A stretch of 64,000 nucleotides of DNA from Rhizobium sp. S152 (GTDB lineage: Bacteria > Pseudomonadota > Alphaproteobacteria > Rhizobiales > Rhizobiaceae). The position numbers were made by a program, and so were the translations under genes. The stretch is taken from contig NZ_JAUDRZ010000030.1 in assembly GCF_030380735.1 (NCBI RefSeq), positions 394,045 to 458,044 of the forward strand, read 5' to 3'. A model generated the notes under the pieces. The model saw only the letters and a list, made by a program, of their open reading frames with translations. It made no database searches and was not told the origin of the DNA. This document shows positions 28,804 through 38,764 of the stretch, one piece after another (the first letter of the stretch is position 1; each line of letters opens with the position of its first letter).

Positions 28804-30063
28804 TCAGCTCCGCGAAAAGACGACCTGACGGACATCTATGTTTCGGGCGCGGAAGCCTGCTTCGCAATAGAATAAATAGAATTCCCATAGCCGCTTGAAA
28901 CGATCGTCGAAGCCCATCGGGCGAACACGCTCCCACACGGACCAGAAACGCTCACGCCACTCAGCCAGGGTACGGGCATAGTCTAACCCGAAACCAAAGT
29001 CCCTTACCAGTGACAAATTCACTTTTCGCCCAAGTTCGGCGAGGTGATCGCGGGTAGGTAGCATGCCTCCGGGGAAAACATACTTCTGTATGAAGTCTGG
29101 GTTGCTTCGATATTGATCGAAGGACTCGTTGCGGATGGTGATAATCTGCAGACCGGCCTTGCCGCCCGGCTTCAAGCACTGCCGAAGCTTGGAAAAATAG
29201 GCCGGCCAGTATTTTTCGCCCACGGCCTCGAACATTTCGATCGAGACGATTCGGTCGTAAAGTCCGGTCTCGTCGCGATAGTCCTGGAAGCGGAACTGTA
29301 CGCGGTCGCCGAGCCCGGCCTTGTGGATGCGCTCCTGCGCGAAGGCCAGCTGCTCGCGGCTGATGGTAAGGCCCGTGACCCGGCAGTCGAGTTCCGTCGC
29401 GGCGAACTCCGCGAATCCGCCCCAGCCGCAGCCGATCTCCAGCACATGGTCGCCGGGCTTGATGCCGGTGGCTTCGGCGAGAGCCCGATACTTCGCGTTC
29501 TGCGCCGATTGCAAATCGTTCGCGCCTGTGGAGTAGAGCGCCGATGAATAGGTCATCGTCGGATCCAGCCATTGCTTGTAGAAGTCGTTGCCGAGGTCGT
29601 AATGCGCAGAGATGTTGCGCTTTGATCCGGTCTTGGTGTTCGAATTCATCCAGTGGCGGATGCGCTCGAGCACCCGCATGAGCCCGCCCTTGCCGTTCGA
29701 ATAGTCGAGTGCTGTATCGTCGTTGACGAGGAAGAGTTCGAGGAAGGCGGTCATGTCGGGGCTTTCCCAGTCACCATCAATATAGGTCTCGGCGACGCCG
29801 ATCGTGCCGCTCGCCAATGCCCGATAGACGAGGTTCCAGTTGTTGAGCCGCAGCCTCGCGTTCGGCCCTTCTCCGTTGCCCTTGACCAGCACGTTGCGGC
29901 CATCGGGAAAGGTCAGCATCAGCGAGCCGTGGCGCATGTTCAACAACGCGCGCAGGGCGAGCTTGGCCCTCAGCGGCAAGCCCTTCGATATGCTGGCGAT
30001 CGTGTCATGCGACAGCAACTCCGATCGCTGCTGAAAATCGTCCAACTCCAATGCATCCGTCAT
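28804..30063 (-). CDS. cfa: Cyclopropane-fatty-acyl-phospholipid synthase family protein
   Basis: A 419-residue SAM-dependent enzyme that adds a methylene to unsaturated acyl chains of membrane phospholipids. SAM motif VLEIGCGWGGFAEFAA lies near residue 206. NISAHYDLGNDFYKQWLDPTMTYSSA precedes it and FQDYRDETGLYDRIVSIEMFEAVG follows, all typical of Cfa. Family members next to DUF1365, FAD oxidoreductase and SDR genes often act in modified or furan fatty acid formation rather than simple cyclopropanation, so the exact product is open. GGAGGAG precedes the ATG; 89 bp follow the DUF1365 gene. Confidence 0.9.
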   Translation of the reverse strand: MTDALELDDFQQRSELLSHDTIASISKGLPLRAKLALRALLNMRHGSLMLTFPDGRNVLVKGNGEGPNARLRLNNWNLVYRALASGTIGVAETYIDGDWESPDMTAFLELFLVNDDTALDYSNGKGGLMRVLERIRHWMNSNTKTGSKRNISAHYDLGNDFYKQWLDPTMTYSSALYSTGANDLQSAQNAKYRALAEATGIKPGDHVLEIGCGWGGFAEFAATELDCRVTGLTISREQLAFAQERIHKAGLGDRVQFRFQDYRDETGLYDRIVSIEMFEAVGEKYWPAYFSKLRQCLKPGGKAGLQIITIRNESFDQYRSNPDFIQKYVFPGGMLPTRDHLAELGRKVNLSLVRDFGFGLDYARTLAEWRERFWSVWERVRPMGFDDRFKRLWEFYLFYCEAGFRARNIDVRQVVFSRS

Positions 30064-30152
30064 AATGTTTCTCCTCCGGCAATTCTCCGCGCCGGGTTAG
30101 GCCTTTGATGCGCTGAAACATTCTGCCCCCCGGCATTATCCGAACGCTAATG

Positions 30153-30995
30153 TCATTCCGCCGCTTCTGCAATATGGGAAGCTGGTTTGATGCTGACAGG
30201 CGTCGGTGGGGTGGGGCGCGGGATGTAGCGGGCGCCTTTCAGCCACAGCTTCAGCGCCTCCCAGTGAATACCGGCGACGATCTTGATCGTCAGGAACGGA
30301 ATGCGCGCCGTAAGCTTGGCGAGCACGGGCGTGGTCATTGGCACGCAGCGTCCGGAGAACGTCGCCGCCAGCAACGGGCCTTCGCCGTCCGTTTCGAGAA
30401 TGCGCCAGCGTATCTCCTTGCCCGGCGGCAACATGCGGAAGTGATAGCGCATGTCCATGCCGATAAAGGGCGAGACATGGAAGAGCTTGTCACAGCTCTG
30501 CCGCACGCCGCTTTCCGATAGTTCGCCCGCTTCGACGGGGCAGACGTAGGTGTGACGTTCGCCGAAGGTGTTGCGCACCTCGTAGATCATCGCGATCAGA
30601 TCGCCGCTGTCGTCGTAGCAATGATAAACCGAAAGCGGATTGAACACATAGCCGAGGATGCGTGGATAGCAGACGAGCACGATCCGCCCCGCCCGCAAGC
30701 CTGCCTGCGCCAGCAGATCGTCCGCATAGGCACGCAGCGCCGGGCCGCCAGAATGATCGCGCTCGTGAAAGGACACCAGGTTGCGCCGGTTCACGGAAAA
30801 CAGCCGTGACAGGCCGCCTGCCTCGACAAGGCGGTCGAGGTCAATCGACAGCGAGAAGACGCTGTAGCGGAAACGATGGCCGAAGGGCTTCATCCGTTGG
30901 TGCATGACATCACCGACATAAACCGCGGCCGAGGCATCCGGAACGGGACCGTTGGCCGCCAAGCTGCTTCCACGTCTGTCAAACGTGTTCGTCAT
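30153..30995 (-). CDS. DUF1365 protein
   Basis: A 280-residue protein. The family opening VYVGDVMHQRMKPFGHRFRY is near residue 24, with NPLSVYHCYDDSG, EVRNTFGERHTY and KLFHVSPFIGMDMRYHFR further on. Function is not established; it is nearly always beside an FAD oxidoreductase and Cfa, and so is thought to help in lipid modification. ATG 30995 overlaps the previous gene's stop as ATGA; the in-frame start at 31037 would overlap more. Third gene of the photolyase operon. Confidence 0.9.
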   Translation of the reverse strand: MTNTFDRRGSSLAANGPVPDASAAVYVGDVMHQRMKPFGHRFRYSVFSLSIDLDRLVEAGGLSRLFSVNRRNLVSFHERDHSGGPALRAYADDLLAQAGLRAGRIVLVCYPRILGYVFNPLSVYHCYDDSGDLIAMIYEVRNTFGERHTYVCPVEAGELSESGVRQSCDKLFHVSPFIGMDMRYHFRMLPPGKEIRWRILETDGEGPLLAATFSGRCVPMTTPVLAKLTARIPFLTIKIVAGIHWEALKLWLKGARYIPRPTPPTPVSIKPASHIAEAAE

Positions 30996-32320
30996 GCGAC
31001 TTCGTCCAATTGCTGCTGTGGTGTTTTTGGGTGCCACGGGATCGACGCCCCGAGTGCCTTTGCCGCTGAAAGGCCGGAGGAAAGCCCGTCCTCATGAAAT
31101 CCGTAGCCTGTCCAGGCGCCCACGAAGTAGCAATGGTTCCGCCCTTGGATATCGGCAAGCGACCGTTGGGCGGCGACGCTCTCGGATGAAAACTGCGGAT
31201 GCTCATAGGTGAACTCGGCGAATACCTTGCTAGCATCCGGTTCGCGATCCGGATTGAGCGTGACGAACAGCGGATAGCGCTGGTCGATCCCCTGCAGCCG
31301 GTTCATCCAGTAGCTGACGGCAACCGCCGCGCCGCCGCTGTCCCGGCTCGATCTCAGATAATTCCAGGAAGCCCAGACCTTGCGCCGCACAGGCATCAGC
31401 TTCTCGTCCCGATGCAGCACCACCCGGTTCGGCTGGTAGGGAACGGCGGCAAGCAGCATGCTCTCTCGGTCGCTGGCGTCGGTCAGCATGCGGCGCGTCT
31501 GGTCGCTATGGGCGGCGAAGATGACCTTGTCGAAGTGGGTTTCCGCGCCGCTGTCGTCGATGACGGTCACGCCCGCCTGATGCCGCATAACGCTGCGCAC
31601 ACCGAGGCCGAGTTTCAGCCTGTCGCCGAGCGGCGCAAGCAGTTTGTCGAGATAGTTGCGGCTGCCGCCGGTGACTGTCCGCCACTGGTGCTGCCGGCTG
31701 TAGATGAGCCGGTGGTTATCGAAGAAATTGACGAAGTGCTCCGCCGGAAACTGCAGCATTTGCGCCGCCGGCGTCGACCAGATCGCCGCCGCCATGGGAA
31801 TGAGATAGTTGTTGGTGAAGCCCGGCGAGAACCCGCGCCAATCCAGATAGTCGCCGATCGATCGCGACGTGAGGTGCCCGGCTGCCCGGTCTAGCAGGCA
31901 GGTGCGGTTGAATCGCAGGATCTCCCGGATCATCAGGAGAAAGGACGGTCGCAGCAAGTTGCGCTTTTGTGCGAAGATCGACGACAGCCCGCCACCGCTC
32001 CACTCCAGCTTGCCTTCATCGAGCGAAAGGGAGAAGCTCATATCGCTCGCATGCGTGGCGACGTCGAGTTCTTTGAAGAGCGCCGTCAGGTTGGGATAAT
32101 TGCCTTCGTTGTAGACGATGAAGCCTGTGTCGACAGGAATGCGGATACCGTCGTAATCCACGTCCACCGTGGCGGTATGGCCGCCGGGTCGCGCGTCCTT
32201 CTCGAAGAGCGTCACGTCATGGATTGGATTGAGCGCCCAGGCCGCGGAGGCGCCGGATACGCCCGAGCCGATCACCGCGATCTTCAGCCGTCTATGCGGG
32301 TGAGGGAAGTGAGCGTTCAT
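30992..32320 (-). CDS. FAD-dependent oxidoreductase (amine-oxidase-like)
   Basis: A 442-residue flavoprotein. IAVIGSGVSGASAAWAL near residues 14-30 is the Rossmann FAD loop, FEKDARPGGHTATVD follows, and the C-terminal FAD segment reads CYFVGAWTGYGFHEDGLSSG. It belongs to the NAD(P)-binding amine oxidase group that is repeatedly linked to DUF1365 and Cfa. The likely substrate is a membrane acyl chain. It overlaps both neighbours by four bases (ATGA), so the three genes are translated in concert. Confidence 0.9.
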   Translation of the reverse strand: MNAHFPHPHRRLKIAVIGSGVSGASAAWALNPIHDVTLFEKDARPGGHTATVDVDYDGIRIPVDTGFIVYNEGNYPNLTALFKELDVATHASDMSFSLSLDEGKLEWSGGGLSSIFAQKRNLLRPSFLLMIREILRFNRTCLLDRAAGHLTSRSIGDYLDWRGFSPGFTNNYLIPMAAAIWSTPAAQMLQFPAEHFVNFFDNHRLIYSRQHQWRTVTGGSRNYLDKLLAPLGDRLKLGLGVRSVMRHQAGVTVIDDSGAETHFDKVIFAAHSDQTRRMLTDASDRESMLLAAVPYQPNRVVLHRDEKLMPVRRKVWASWNYLRSSRDSGGAAVAVSYWMNRLQGIDQRYPLFVTLNPDREPDASKVFAEFTYEHPQFSSESVAAQRSLADIQGRNHCYFVGAWTGYGFHEDGLSSGLSAAKALGASIPWHPKTPQQQLDEVA

Positions 32321-33768
32321 GCGGCGTCCTTTACAGCGCTATAGGCTTTCAGCGCCTTGTCGCGGGCGGCGGCGTGATCGACGATCGGTTCGGGGTAATT
32401 CTCTCCAAGCACGACTCCCGCCTTCTTGAGTACCGCGTCGGGCGCCAAGAACGGCTTATGAATGTACCTGCTGTCCAGATCGGCCAGCTCAGGCACAAAC
32501 TCTCGAACGTAGGACCCGTCACGATCGAATTTTTCGCCCTGCAGCACGGGATTGAAGATGCGGAAGAAGGGGGATGCATCTGCGCCGGAGCCCGCGACCC
32601 ATTGCCAGTTGGCCGAGTTGTTCGCCGGATCCGCATCGACAAGCGTATCGCGGAACCAGTCGGCACCGCGTCGCCAGTCGATCAGCAGATCCTTGATCAG
32701 GAATGACGCGACGATCATCCGCACGCGATTGTGCATGAAGCCCTGCTGCCAGAGCTGGCGCATTCCGGCATCGACAATCGGATAGCCCGTCAGCCCGCGC
32801 GTCCATGCCTTGAACAGTTTTTCGTTGTTGTGCCAGACGAATTTGTCGAAGCGGTCGTTCCAGTTTTCATAGGGCAGCTTCGGGAAGTGGTAGAGCAGGT
32901 GGTAGCAGAACTCCCGCCAGGCCAGTTCCTTGCGGAAATGAACGAGGTCCTCCGTTGGCACACGTTTGGAGAGGCCGCGTGTTTCCTCCCAAACGCGGGC
33001 AGGAGAGATGAGGCCAAGCGCCAGATAGGGCGACAGCAGCGATGTTCCCGCTTTCGATGGGACGTCTCGGCTCTCCTTATAGCCATCCAGCGTGTCGTCG
33101 ATGAAATCCGTCAGGCGATCGTGGGCAGCCTTTTCGCCGGGTGCCCATGTATCGGGAAATCTTCTCGCCCAGTTTGGCGCGTGCGGCTCCAGCTTCCAGG
33201 ATGGGAGTGTCTCGGAATGCGGTTGCTTCTTCGCGAACATGATCTTGGAAGGGCATTCCAGCGGCGCGGGCGGCTCGCCCGCTTTTTCCAGCGCTCGCCA
33301 GAATGGCGTGTAGACACGATAAGGTGTTCCGCCGCCGGTCAGGAGCCGTGAAGGCTCGTGCAGCAACTGTCCGGCGAAGCTGCGTGCCTCTACCGCCTGT
33401 CTTTCCAGGTCCTGTTTCACGCGCGTATCGACGGCTATCCCCGCCGGGTCGTAGCGGCGGTTCCACAGCACCATCTCGGCCTGTGTGGATTTGATCATCT
33501 CACGGAGAACATCGAGCGCGTTCCCGGATGCGAGGATAAGCTTGCCGCCGAAATCCTTTAGTGAATTATCCAGAGCTTTGAGCGATTGGTGCAGCCACCA
33601 GTCCTGCGCCGCCCCGAGCGATCCGGCGCCGCCGCTTTCCGGTTCCCGGATATAAACAGCGATGATCGGTCGCCCAGACGTGCATGCCGCATTCAGCGCA
33701 TGATTGTCATCAAGGCGTAAATCCTTGCGAAACCAGAGAATAGCCGGTTTTTTCGTTTCGCTTGTCAC
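32317..33768 (-). CDS. phrB: Deoxyribodipyrimidine photolyase
   Basis: A 483-residue blue-light DNA repair enzyme that splits cyclobutane pyrimidine dimers. The N-terminal antenna domain starts ILWFRKDLRLDDNHALNAA. The FAD and DNA-binding C-terminal domain has FRKELAWREFCYHLLYHFP, TGYPIVDAGMRQLWQQGFMH and NWQWVAGSGADASPFFRIFN, the class I CPD photolyase signatures. Start is GTG 33768 after GAGGGAA. First gene of an operon with FAD oxidoreductase, DUF1365 and cfa, a grouping associated with singlet-oxygen responses. Confidence 0.95.
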   Translation of the reverse strand: MTSETKKPAILWFRKDLRLDDNHALNAACTSGRPIIAVYIREPESGGAGSLGAAQDWWLHQSLKALDNSLKDFGGKLILASGNALDVLREMIKSTQAEMVLWNRRYDPAGIAVDTRVKQDLERQAVEARSFAGQLLHEPSRLLTGGGTPYRVYTPFWRALEKAGEPPAPLECPSKIMFAKKQPHSETLPSWKLEPHAPNWARRFPDTWAPGEKAAHDRLTDFIDDTLDGYKESRDVPSKAGTSLLSPYLALGLISPARVWEETRGLSKRVPTEDLVHFRKELAWREFCYHLLYHFPKLPYENWNDRFDKFVWHNNEKLFKAWTRGLTGYPIVDAGMRQLWQQGFMHNRVRMIVASFLIKDLLIDWRRGADWFRDTLVDADPANNSANWQWVAGSGADASPFFRIFNPVLQGEKFDRDGSYVREFVPELADLDSRYIHKPFLAPDAVLKKAGVVLGENYPEPIVDHAAARDKALKAYSAVKDAA

Positions 33769-33798
33769 GTGAGCCGTTCCCTCGTTTTCGTCTGATGA

Positions 33799-33828
33799 CT
33801 TGTACGGATTTACGAAGGATCTAGATCA
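33799..33828 (-). promoter_or_regulatory. Possible ECF sigma promoter of the photolyase operon
   Basis: On the minus strand TGATCT (33828-33823) is followed after 18 bases by TACAAG (33804-33799), about 30 bp before the GTG start. The spacing equals that of the TGATCC-N18 element before the ChrR-like gene, but the match to known ChrR-controlled promoters is imperfect. Confidence 0.3.
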
Positions 33829-33878
33829 AAGTTTCAGCCGCTCCGAGAGTTTTTAGCTGTCTGTGCCAGACAAAGGAA

Positions 33879-33899
33879 AAGGCCGGGGTCGCCGGCCTT
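33879..33899 (-). terminator. Terminator of the exported protein gene
   Basis: AAGGCCGG (33879-33886) pairs with CCGGCCTT (33892-33899); on the minus strand it is followed by TTTTCC. It is 21 bp after the stop codon of the gene at 33921-34250. Confidence 0.75.
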
Positions 33900-33920
33900 C
33901 TCTCATCCATTTTCGATATG

Positions 33921-34250
33921 TCAGTTGTCGTATTCGCGGCACGCGTCGCTGATCGATGCGCCGCCTTGCCCGCCGCGCGTATCAACGCCGGAATGCTGCT
34001 GCGGCATGCCGGGGCAATCCATCGCGCGCGGCTGCGTCGAAATTCCCTGCGTCGTCATGGGATCGACAGGGGGGACGGCAACGGGGTGCGTTCCGTTATC
34101 GGAACTCGTGTAAGTGGAAGAGAACGATCCCGAACTTGGAGAGGTTGAACCGCCATTGGTAGGACCCATCGGGTCGGGATTAGATTGGGCAAATGCCGAT
34201 GTGGCCAAGCCCGCCGCCAGGATAGACGCGGCGATAAGTGAATTGCGCAT
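33921..34250 (-). CDS. Small exported Ser/Thr/Pro-rich protein
   Basis: A 109-residue protein with a clear signal peptide (RNSLIAASILAAGLATSAFA, cleavage before QSN). The mature part is disordered-looking, rich in Ser, Thr, Gly and Pro, with two cysteines (MDCPGM and DACREYDN) that could form a disulfide. No family is recognised. An EcfG-like promoter lies upstream, so it may be a stress-induced envelope protein. Terminator immediately downstream; single-gene unit. Confidence 0.75.
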   Translation of the reverse strand: MRNSLIAASILAAGLATSAFAQSNPDPMGPTNGGSTSPSSGSFSSTYTSSDNGTHPVAVPPVDPMTTQGISTQPRAMDCPGMPQQHSGVDTRGGQGGASISDACREYDN

Positions 34251-34297
34251 GGAGACATCCTCCTTTGTGTCTTTTTCGCTTCATCTTACAGTTACGT

Positions 34298-34322
34298 AAC
34301 CCGCCTCCAGCGTCATTGTTCC
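34298..34322 (-). promoter_or_regulatory. EcfG-like promoter of the exported protein gene
   Basis: On the minus strand GGAAC (34322-34318), 16 bases, then GGTT (34301-34298), one base off the GGAAC-N16/17-CGTT consensus, 48 bp before the ATG at 34250. Confidence 0.45.
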
Positions 34323-34479
34323 GCGATTTTGGCGTGCGGACAGCCGGGATTTTCTTTCCGAGCTTCAAGCTTAGGTCGCGGTTTCTTTAGTCTAGTAAAA
34401 TTATGGATAATACTTGCGGCAATCGGGGGCTGACGCTGATTGTGATCACGTTCCCTCAAGAGGATGCAGGAGAATTGTC

Positions 34480-34680
34480 ATGAGCATCGTTCGTCACTTC
34501 GACCGCCTTTGCGCCATAAGGGATTCGCTCGAGGCGCGGCTGGAGCTGCACGAGGCCCGCTATTGCCTGGGCGACGAGGAGATCGACGACGGCAGCGGGC
34601 GCGACCTGCGTGAGCGTCTGGCCGAAATCGCCGAGGAGATTCATGCGCTCGCCCATCGTCCCCTGGAATTCGCATTTTAG
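34480..34680 (+). CDS. Small helical protein, unknown function
   Basis: A 66-residue soluble protein, mostly charged helix: FDRLCAIRDSLEARLELHEA and DLRERLAEIAEEIHALAHRP suggest a two-helix hairpin or short coiled coil. ATG 34480 has AGGAG eight bases upstream. The hydrolase gene follows after 14 bp on the same strand, so the two are probably one transcript. No family recognised. Confidence 0.65.
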   Translation: MSIVRHFDRLCAIRDSLEARLELHEARYCLGDEEIDDGSGRDLRERLAEIAEEIHALAHRPLEFAF

Positions 34681-34694
34681 TCGAGGGGGCCGCG

Positions 34695-35252
34695 ATGACG
34701 ACGACACTGATCGTGCCGGGGCTGAATGGATCGGACGAGGGGCATTGGCAGCGCTATTGGCTCGATGACGACCGGGAGAGCGTGCTGGTGACACAGGACG
34801 ACTGGGAAAGGCCTGACGTCGACCGATGGGTCGAACGCCTCGAAGGCGCCCTGGAGGCGTATGGCGAGGCCTATATCGTCGCCCACAGCCTTGGATGCCT
34901 GCTAACCGCGAAACTGGCGGATCGGCCGTCCGCGCACCGCATCAAGGGCGCCATGCTCGTCGCTCCCTGCGACCTGCAGCCGACCGAAAGGCTTCATCCC
35001 GGCGTCATCCACTTCGGCCCGATGCCGACTCGCGCGTTGCCGTTTCCCAGCATCACCGTTGGCAGCCTCAACGACCACTATATGGAACTCGACCGCCTGA
35101 CGCTCTATTCGCGCCTGTGGAAAACGGATCTCCGCAACATCGGACTTGCCGGTCATATCAACATTGCCAGCGGCTTTGGACGCTGGACCGGCGGATACGC
35201 TCTTTTCGGCGCACTGAAGGACAAGGCCAAGGCGCCGCGCCGATACGCATAG
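34695..35252 (+). CDS. RBBP9/YdeN-type alpha/beta hydrolase
   Basis: A 185-residue hydrolase. TLIVPGLNGSDEGHWQRYWL at the start and the nucleophile elbow IVAHSLGCLLTA near residues 59-70 (Ser in AHSLG) define the RBBP9 group; the acid lies in the VGSLNDHYMEL stretch and the histidine in LAGHINIASGFG. Physiological substrate unknown. GAGGGGG precedes the ATG. Confidence 0.88.
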   Translation: MTTTLIVPGLNGSDEGHWQRYWLDDDRESVLVTQDDWERPDVDRWVERLEGALEAYGEAYIVAHSLGCLLTAKLADRPSAHRIKGAMLVAPCDLQPTERLHPGVIHFGPMPTRALPFPSITVGSLNDHYMELDRLTLYSRLWKTDLRNIGLAGHINIASGFGRWTGGYALFGALKDKAKAPRRYA

Positions 35253-35280
35253 GCCCAGATCGGCCGCCGTTCGACGCCAG

Positions 35281-35634
35281 CTATTTCGGCTGGCAGTTCG
35301 CCGCGATCTGTTGGTCCAAGATGATGGCGGTCATCTGATCGTAGTAACTCTCTCGAAGCGTATCCATGAACCGCGTTCTCTCGGATGGAGCATCGCCGCG
35401 CTCTCGCACCAGATCTTCAAGGGTATTGCGCTGGTCGATGCATTTCCCGAACGCGCCCGGGATGATCTCCGAGACATCCCGGCAGAGCTTTTCTCCATAA
35501 TACGCGGCATTCTTGGTAAGGCACTCATGATAGGCAGATCGGACCTCGTCCATCCGTTTCGTCGTTGCCGCGAAATCCCCCGCGTAGCTGGCCGTGGGTA
35601 TCAGGAAAAGCACCGAAACCATGAGCTTGTTCAT
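35281..35634 (-). CDS. Small exported protein, unknown function
   Basis: A 117-residue protein. The signal peptide MNKLMVSVLFLIPTASYAG is followed by a helical mature part with three pairs-worth of spaced cysteines (YHECLTKN, EKLCRDV, FGKCIDQ, AANCQPK), which could form disulfides in the periplasm. The start at 35634 is chosen because the longer frame to 35793 runs through the tRNA-Asn terminator. GAGG precedes the ATG. No family recognised. Confidence 0.7.
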   Translation of the reverse strand: MNKLMVSVLFLIPTASYAGDFAATTKRMDEVRSAYHECLTKNAAYYGEKLCRDVSEIIPGAFGKCIDQRNTLEDLVRERGDAPSERTRFMDTLRESYYDQMTAIILDQQIAANCQPK

Positions 35635-35775
35635 CGCCGCCTCGCACCGGTCGCTGAAGTGGATGTGAACAGGGTAGGTCGGAATGGGGCCGATGCCCAG
35701 TGATACAAAATCGGTATGCCGGATTGGCGATTGTGTTGCGACCGCGGGCGCATCGCTCGATTTCAGGCAAAAGAA

Positions 35776-35803
35776 AAGGCCTGCATTTTTCAATGCAGGC
35801 CTT
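35776..35803 (-). terminator. Terminator of tRNA-Asn
   Basis: A 12-bp perfect stem AAGGCCTGCATT (35776-35787) / AATGCAGGCCTT (35792-35803) directly after the tRNA on the minus strand, followed there by TTTTCTTTT. Confidence 0.85.
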
Positions 35804-35809
35804 AGAAAC

Positions 35810-35884
35810 TGGCTCCCCGGGCCGGATTCGAACCGGCGACCTGTCGATTAACAGTCGAATGCTCTACCGCTGAGCTACCAGGGA
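35810..35884 (-). tRNA. tRNA-Asn (anticodon GTT)
   Basis: The acceptor TCCCTGG (35884-35878) pairs with its 3' partner near 35820-35814, encoded CCA at 35812-35810. The anticodon loop TGTTAAT gives GTT, and the T-loop reads GGTTCGAATCC. Its own terminator follows. Confidence 0.95.
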
Positions 35885-36001
35885 TCACCGCTCGCCGCGG
35901 TGTGAGTGGGCTAATACAAATGCTTGCTCGATTTGCCAAGCGGTTTTTTCAAAAAAATGACATCTCCTTGCAATCACTGAGGTTATCCCCATCTCCTGTG
36001 G

Positions 36002-36298
36002 ATGACGGAAACCCGCGACACCACTGAAAAACAAGGCGCCAGGCGCTTCGGCATCGATCACTCGACCGGCCATCTCGTTTTGGGCTCGATACGTATCCGC
36101 CTGCCGCAATCGCGGCTGGCCCGCATGGCGATCGGCTTTTTGCTGATTGTCGGAGGCTGTCTGGGATTTTTGCCGATTCTCGGCTTCTGGATGGTGCCGC
36201 TCGGCTTCATCGTGCTGTCGCACGATCTGGCAATCGCGCGGCGCATGCGTCGGCGCATATCCGTTTGGTGGCACAGGAGGCGGAAGCCCGCCCCCTGA
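36002..36298 (+). CDS. Small two-span membrane protein
   Basis: A 98-residue protein with a charged N-terminus, two close hydrophobic segments (MAIGFLLIVGGCLGFLPILG and FWMVPLGFIVLSHDLAIA) and a strongly basic end RRMRRRISVWWHRRRKP. It resembles the PGPGW-type transmembrane proteins in layout, without the exact motif. Function unknown. It converges on pit, with 12 bp between stop codons. Confidence 0.7.
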   Translation: MTETRDTTEKQGARRFGIDHSTGHLVLGSIRIRLPQSRLARMAIGFLLIVGGCLGFLPILGFWMVPLGFIVLSHDLAIARRMRRRISVWWHRRRKPAP

Positions 36299-36310
36299 AC
36301 TGGCTGTCGG

Positions 36311-37314
<1,004 letters not shown>

Positions 37315-37315
<1 letters not shown>

Positions 37316-37956
37316 CAGACGTTCTCGATCACGATGCCGCTGATTTCGTTAGCCACGTCCTCGAACCGGTCCATGACCTTCTCGAGTTCGCCGTAGATCT
37401 CACTTCCGATGATATAGGCCATCGCGTTCGATTCCCGGTGGCGAAGCACCAGCGCCTTCAGGCCCCGGTCGTGCAGTTCGTCGGAGTGGCCCTCGACGCG
37501 GGTGACTTCCTCGGCGATGGCGCTCAGCCGCGGCGCATTGGTGTTGATGCGCTCCAGCAACGGTATCGCCTCGGCTATGAGATGCGCCGCCTGGACGATG
37601 GCTTCGCCCATTTCCTGCATGATCGGATCGAATTCCTTCTGTTCGAACAGGCGGATCGTCTTCACCGTCTTGTGCATCATGTCGATCGCGTCATCCATCG
37701 ACTGGATCAAATCCTTGATGTCGACGCGGTCGAACGGCGTGATGAAGCTCCGCCGCACGGCGAGCATCACCTCGCGGGTGATGTTGTCGGCCTCGTCCTC
37801 GAGCGTAACGATGCGCTCGCAGTGCCGTTCGGTGTCCTTGCCCTTGAGCAATTCGTTCAGCGCATCGGCCGCACCCACGATGGTGCGCGAATGCTGCGCG
37901 AAAAGGTCGAAAAAACGGTCCTCTCTCGGCAAAAGTTTACGAAACCAGCTGAGCAT
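37315..37956 (-). CDS. DUF47/PhoU-like phosphate transport regulator
   Basis: A 213-residue all-helical protein of the DUF47 (Pit accessory) family. It begins MLSWFRKLLPREDRFFDLF; HCERIVTLEDEADNITREVM and FDRVDIKDLIQSMDDAIDMM carry the acidic residues that bind metal in PhoU-like folds. It sits directly before pit with its stop TGA sharing a base with the pit ATG, and such proteins are thought to regulate Pit activity. ATG 37965 is an alternative three codons earlier; the 38103 frame start is not supported. Confidence 0.9.
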
Positions 37957-38096
37957 GCCATCCATCCCATATGAAATTTTTATGCGCCCCTCATAAAATA
38001 GGGCACCTTGCAATAAAAGTGTCACAATTGGCCTGCGGCCGATTCTTTTGCGGTTTTCCCCGGCGCAAGACTGTGTTTCGCCTCGGTGCGATACAC

Positions 38097-38121
38097 GGAA
38101 CACCGTGCGCGCGAATGCGTT
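38097..38121 (+). promoter_or_regulatory. EcfG/RpoE2-type promoter of the BA14K gene
   Basis: GGAAC (38097-38101), 16 bases, then CGTT (38118-38121): exact consensus, 52 bp before the ATG at 38174. Confidence 0.65.
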
Positions 38122-38173
38122 TCCTTCTCAAGCGTTCTGAACGCGCACTGTGTTTACTGTTCGAAGGTGTAAG

Positions 38174-38605
38174 ATGAGAAAGCTTGCAATCATCATCGTG
38201 GCACTAACCACCGCGATCAGCGGGGCAGGGCCTTCATTCGCCGAAAACTGGGGCGATTCGCACTCCGTTCAGAGCCGGGGGACTTTTGGCGATTCCGGTG
38301 TCAGAAACAGAAACTTCGGCAATCGCTGTGCTTACTATCGGTGTGGCAACAGGTATAGCTACAACAGGCGCTACTACGATCGGGACTATTACCGCTATCG
38401 TCGCCACAATGACTCCGGTCTGATCATCGGCGGTCTTGCGGCGGGTGCCTTGATTGGCGGGCTGATCGCATCGCAGCCTAGGGCGCCGCGATACGTCGGC
38501 GACGACCATGTCAGCTGGTGCTATAACCGTTATCGCTCGTATCGCGCCTATGACAATACCTATCAGCCCAACTATGGCCCAAGGCGGCAATGCGTGGGGC
38601 CGTAA
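38174..38605 (+). CDS. BA14K-like exported protein
   Basis: A 143-residue protein with a signal peptide ([21 protein letters not shown]). The mature region has a Tyr/Arg-rich stretch (residues 62-82, [15 protein letters not shown]), a Gly-rich hydrophobic segment [18 protein letters not shown] that could span or insert in a membrane, and the C-terminal BA14K pattern [20 protein letters not shown] ending RRQCVGP. The Brucella relative is an immunoreactive lectin-like protein. ATG 38174 follows GAAGG. An exact EcfG promoter suggests envelope stress induction. Confidence 0.85.
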   Translation: MRKLAIIIVALTTAISGAGPSFAENWGDSHSVQSRGTFGDSGVRNRNFGNRCAYYRCGNRYSYNRRYYDRDYYRYRRHNDSGLIIGGLAAGALIGGLIASQPRAPRYVGDDHVSWCYNRYRSYRAYDNTYQPNYGPRRQCVGP

Positions 38606-38764
38606 TACGCCGGAGATTCGCATGCGTGCGTGATCGCTGAATGGATATAGATGCTGCTTAGAGAAAAGCCTTTTTGCAGCGCTATGTCGCAATTTCGCGT
38701 AAACTATTCTCTCGATCAATCCTCCATATTTCCATGGATCCGGCAGGATATACTAAGTGCGTAG

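Noticed and set aside
35635-35793. N-terminal extension of the exported protein gene
   Set aside because: It would pass through the tRNA-Asn terminator and hide the signal peptide.
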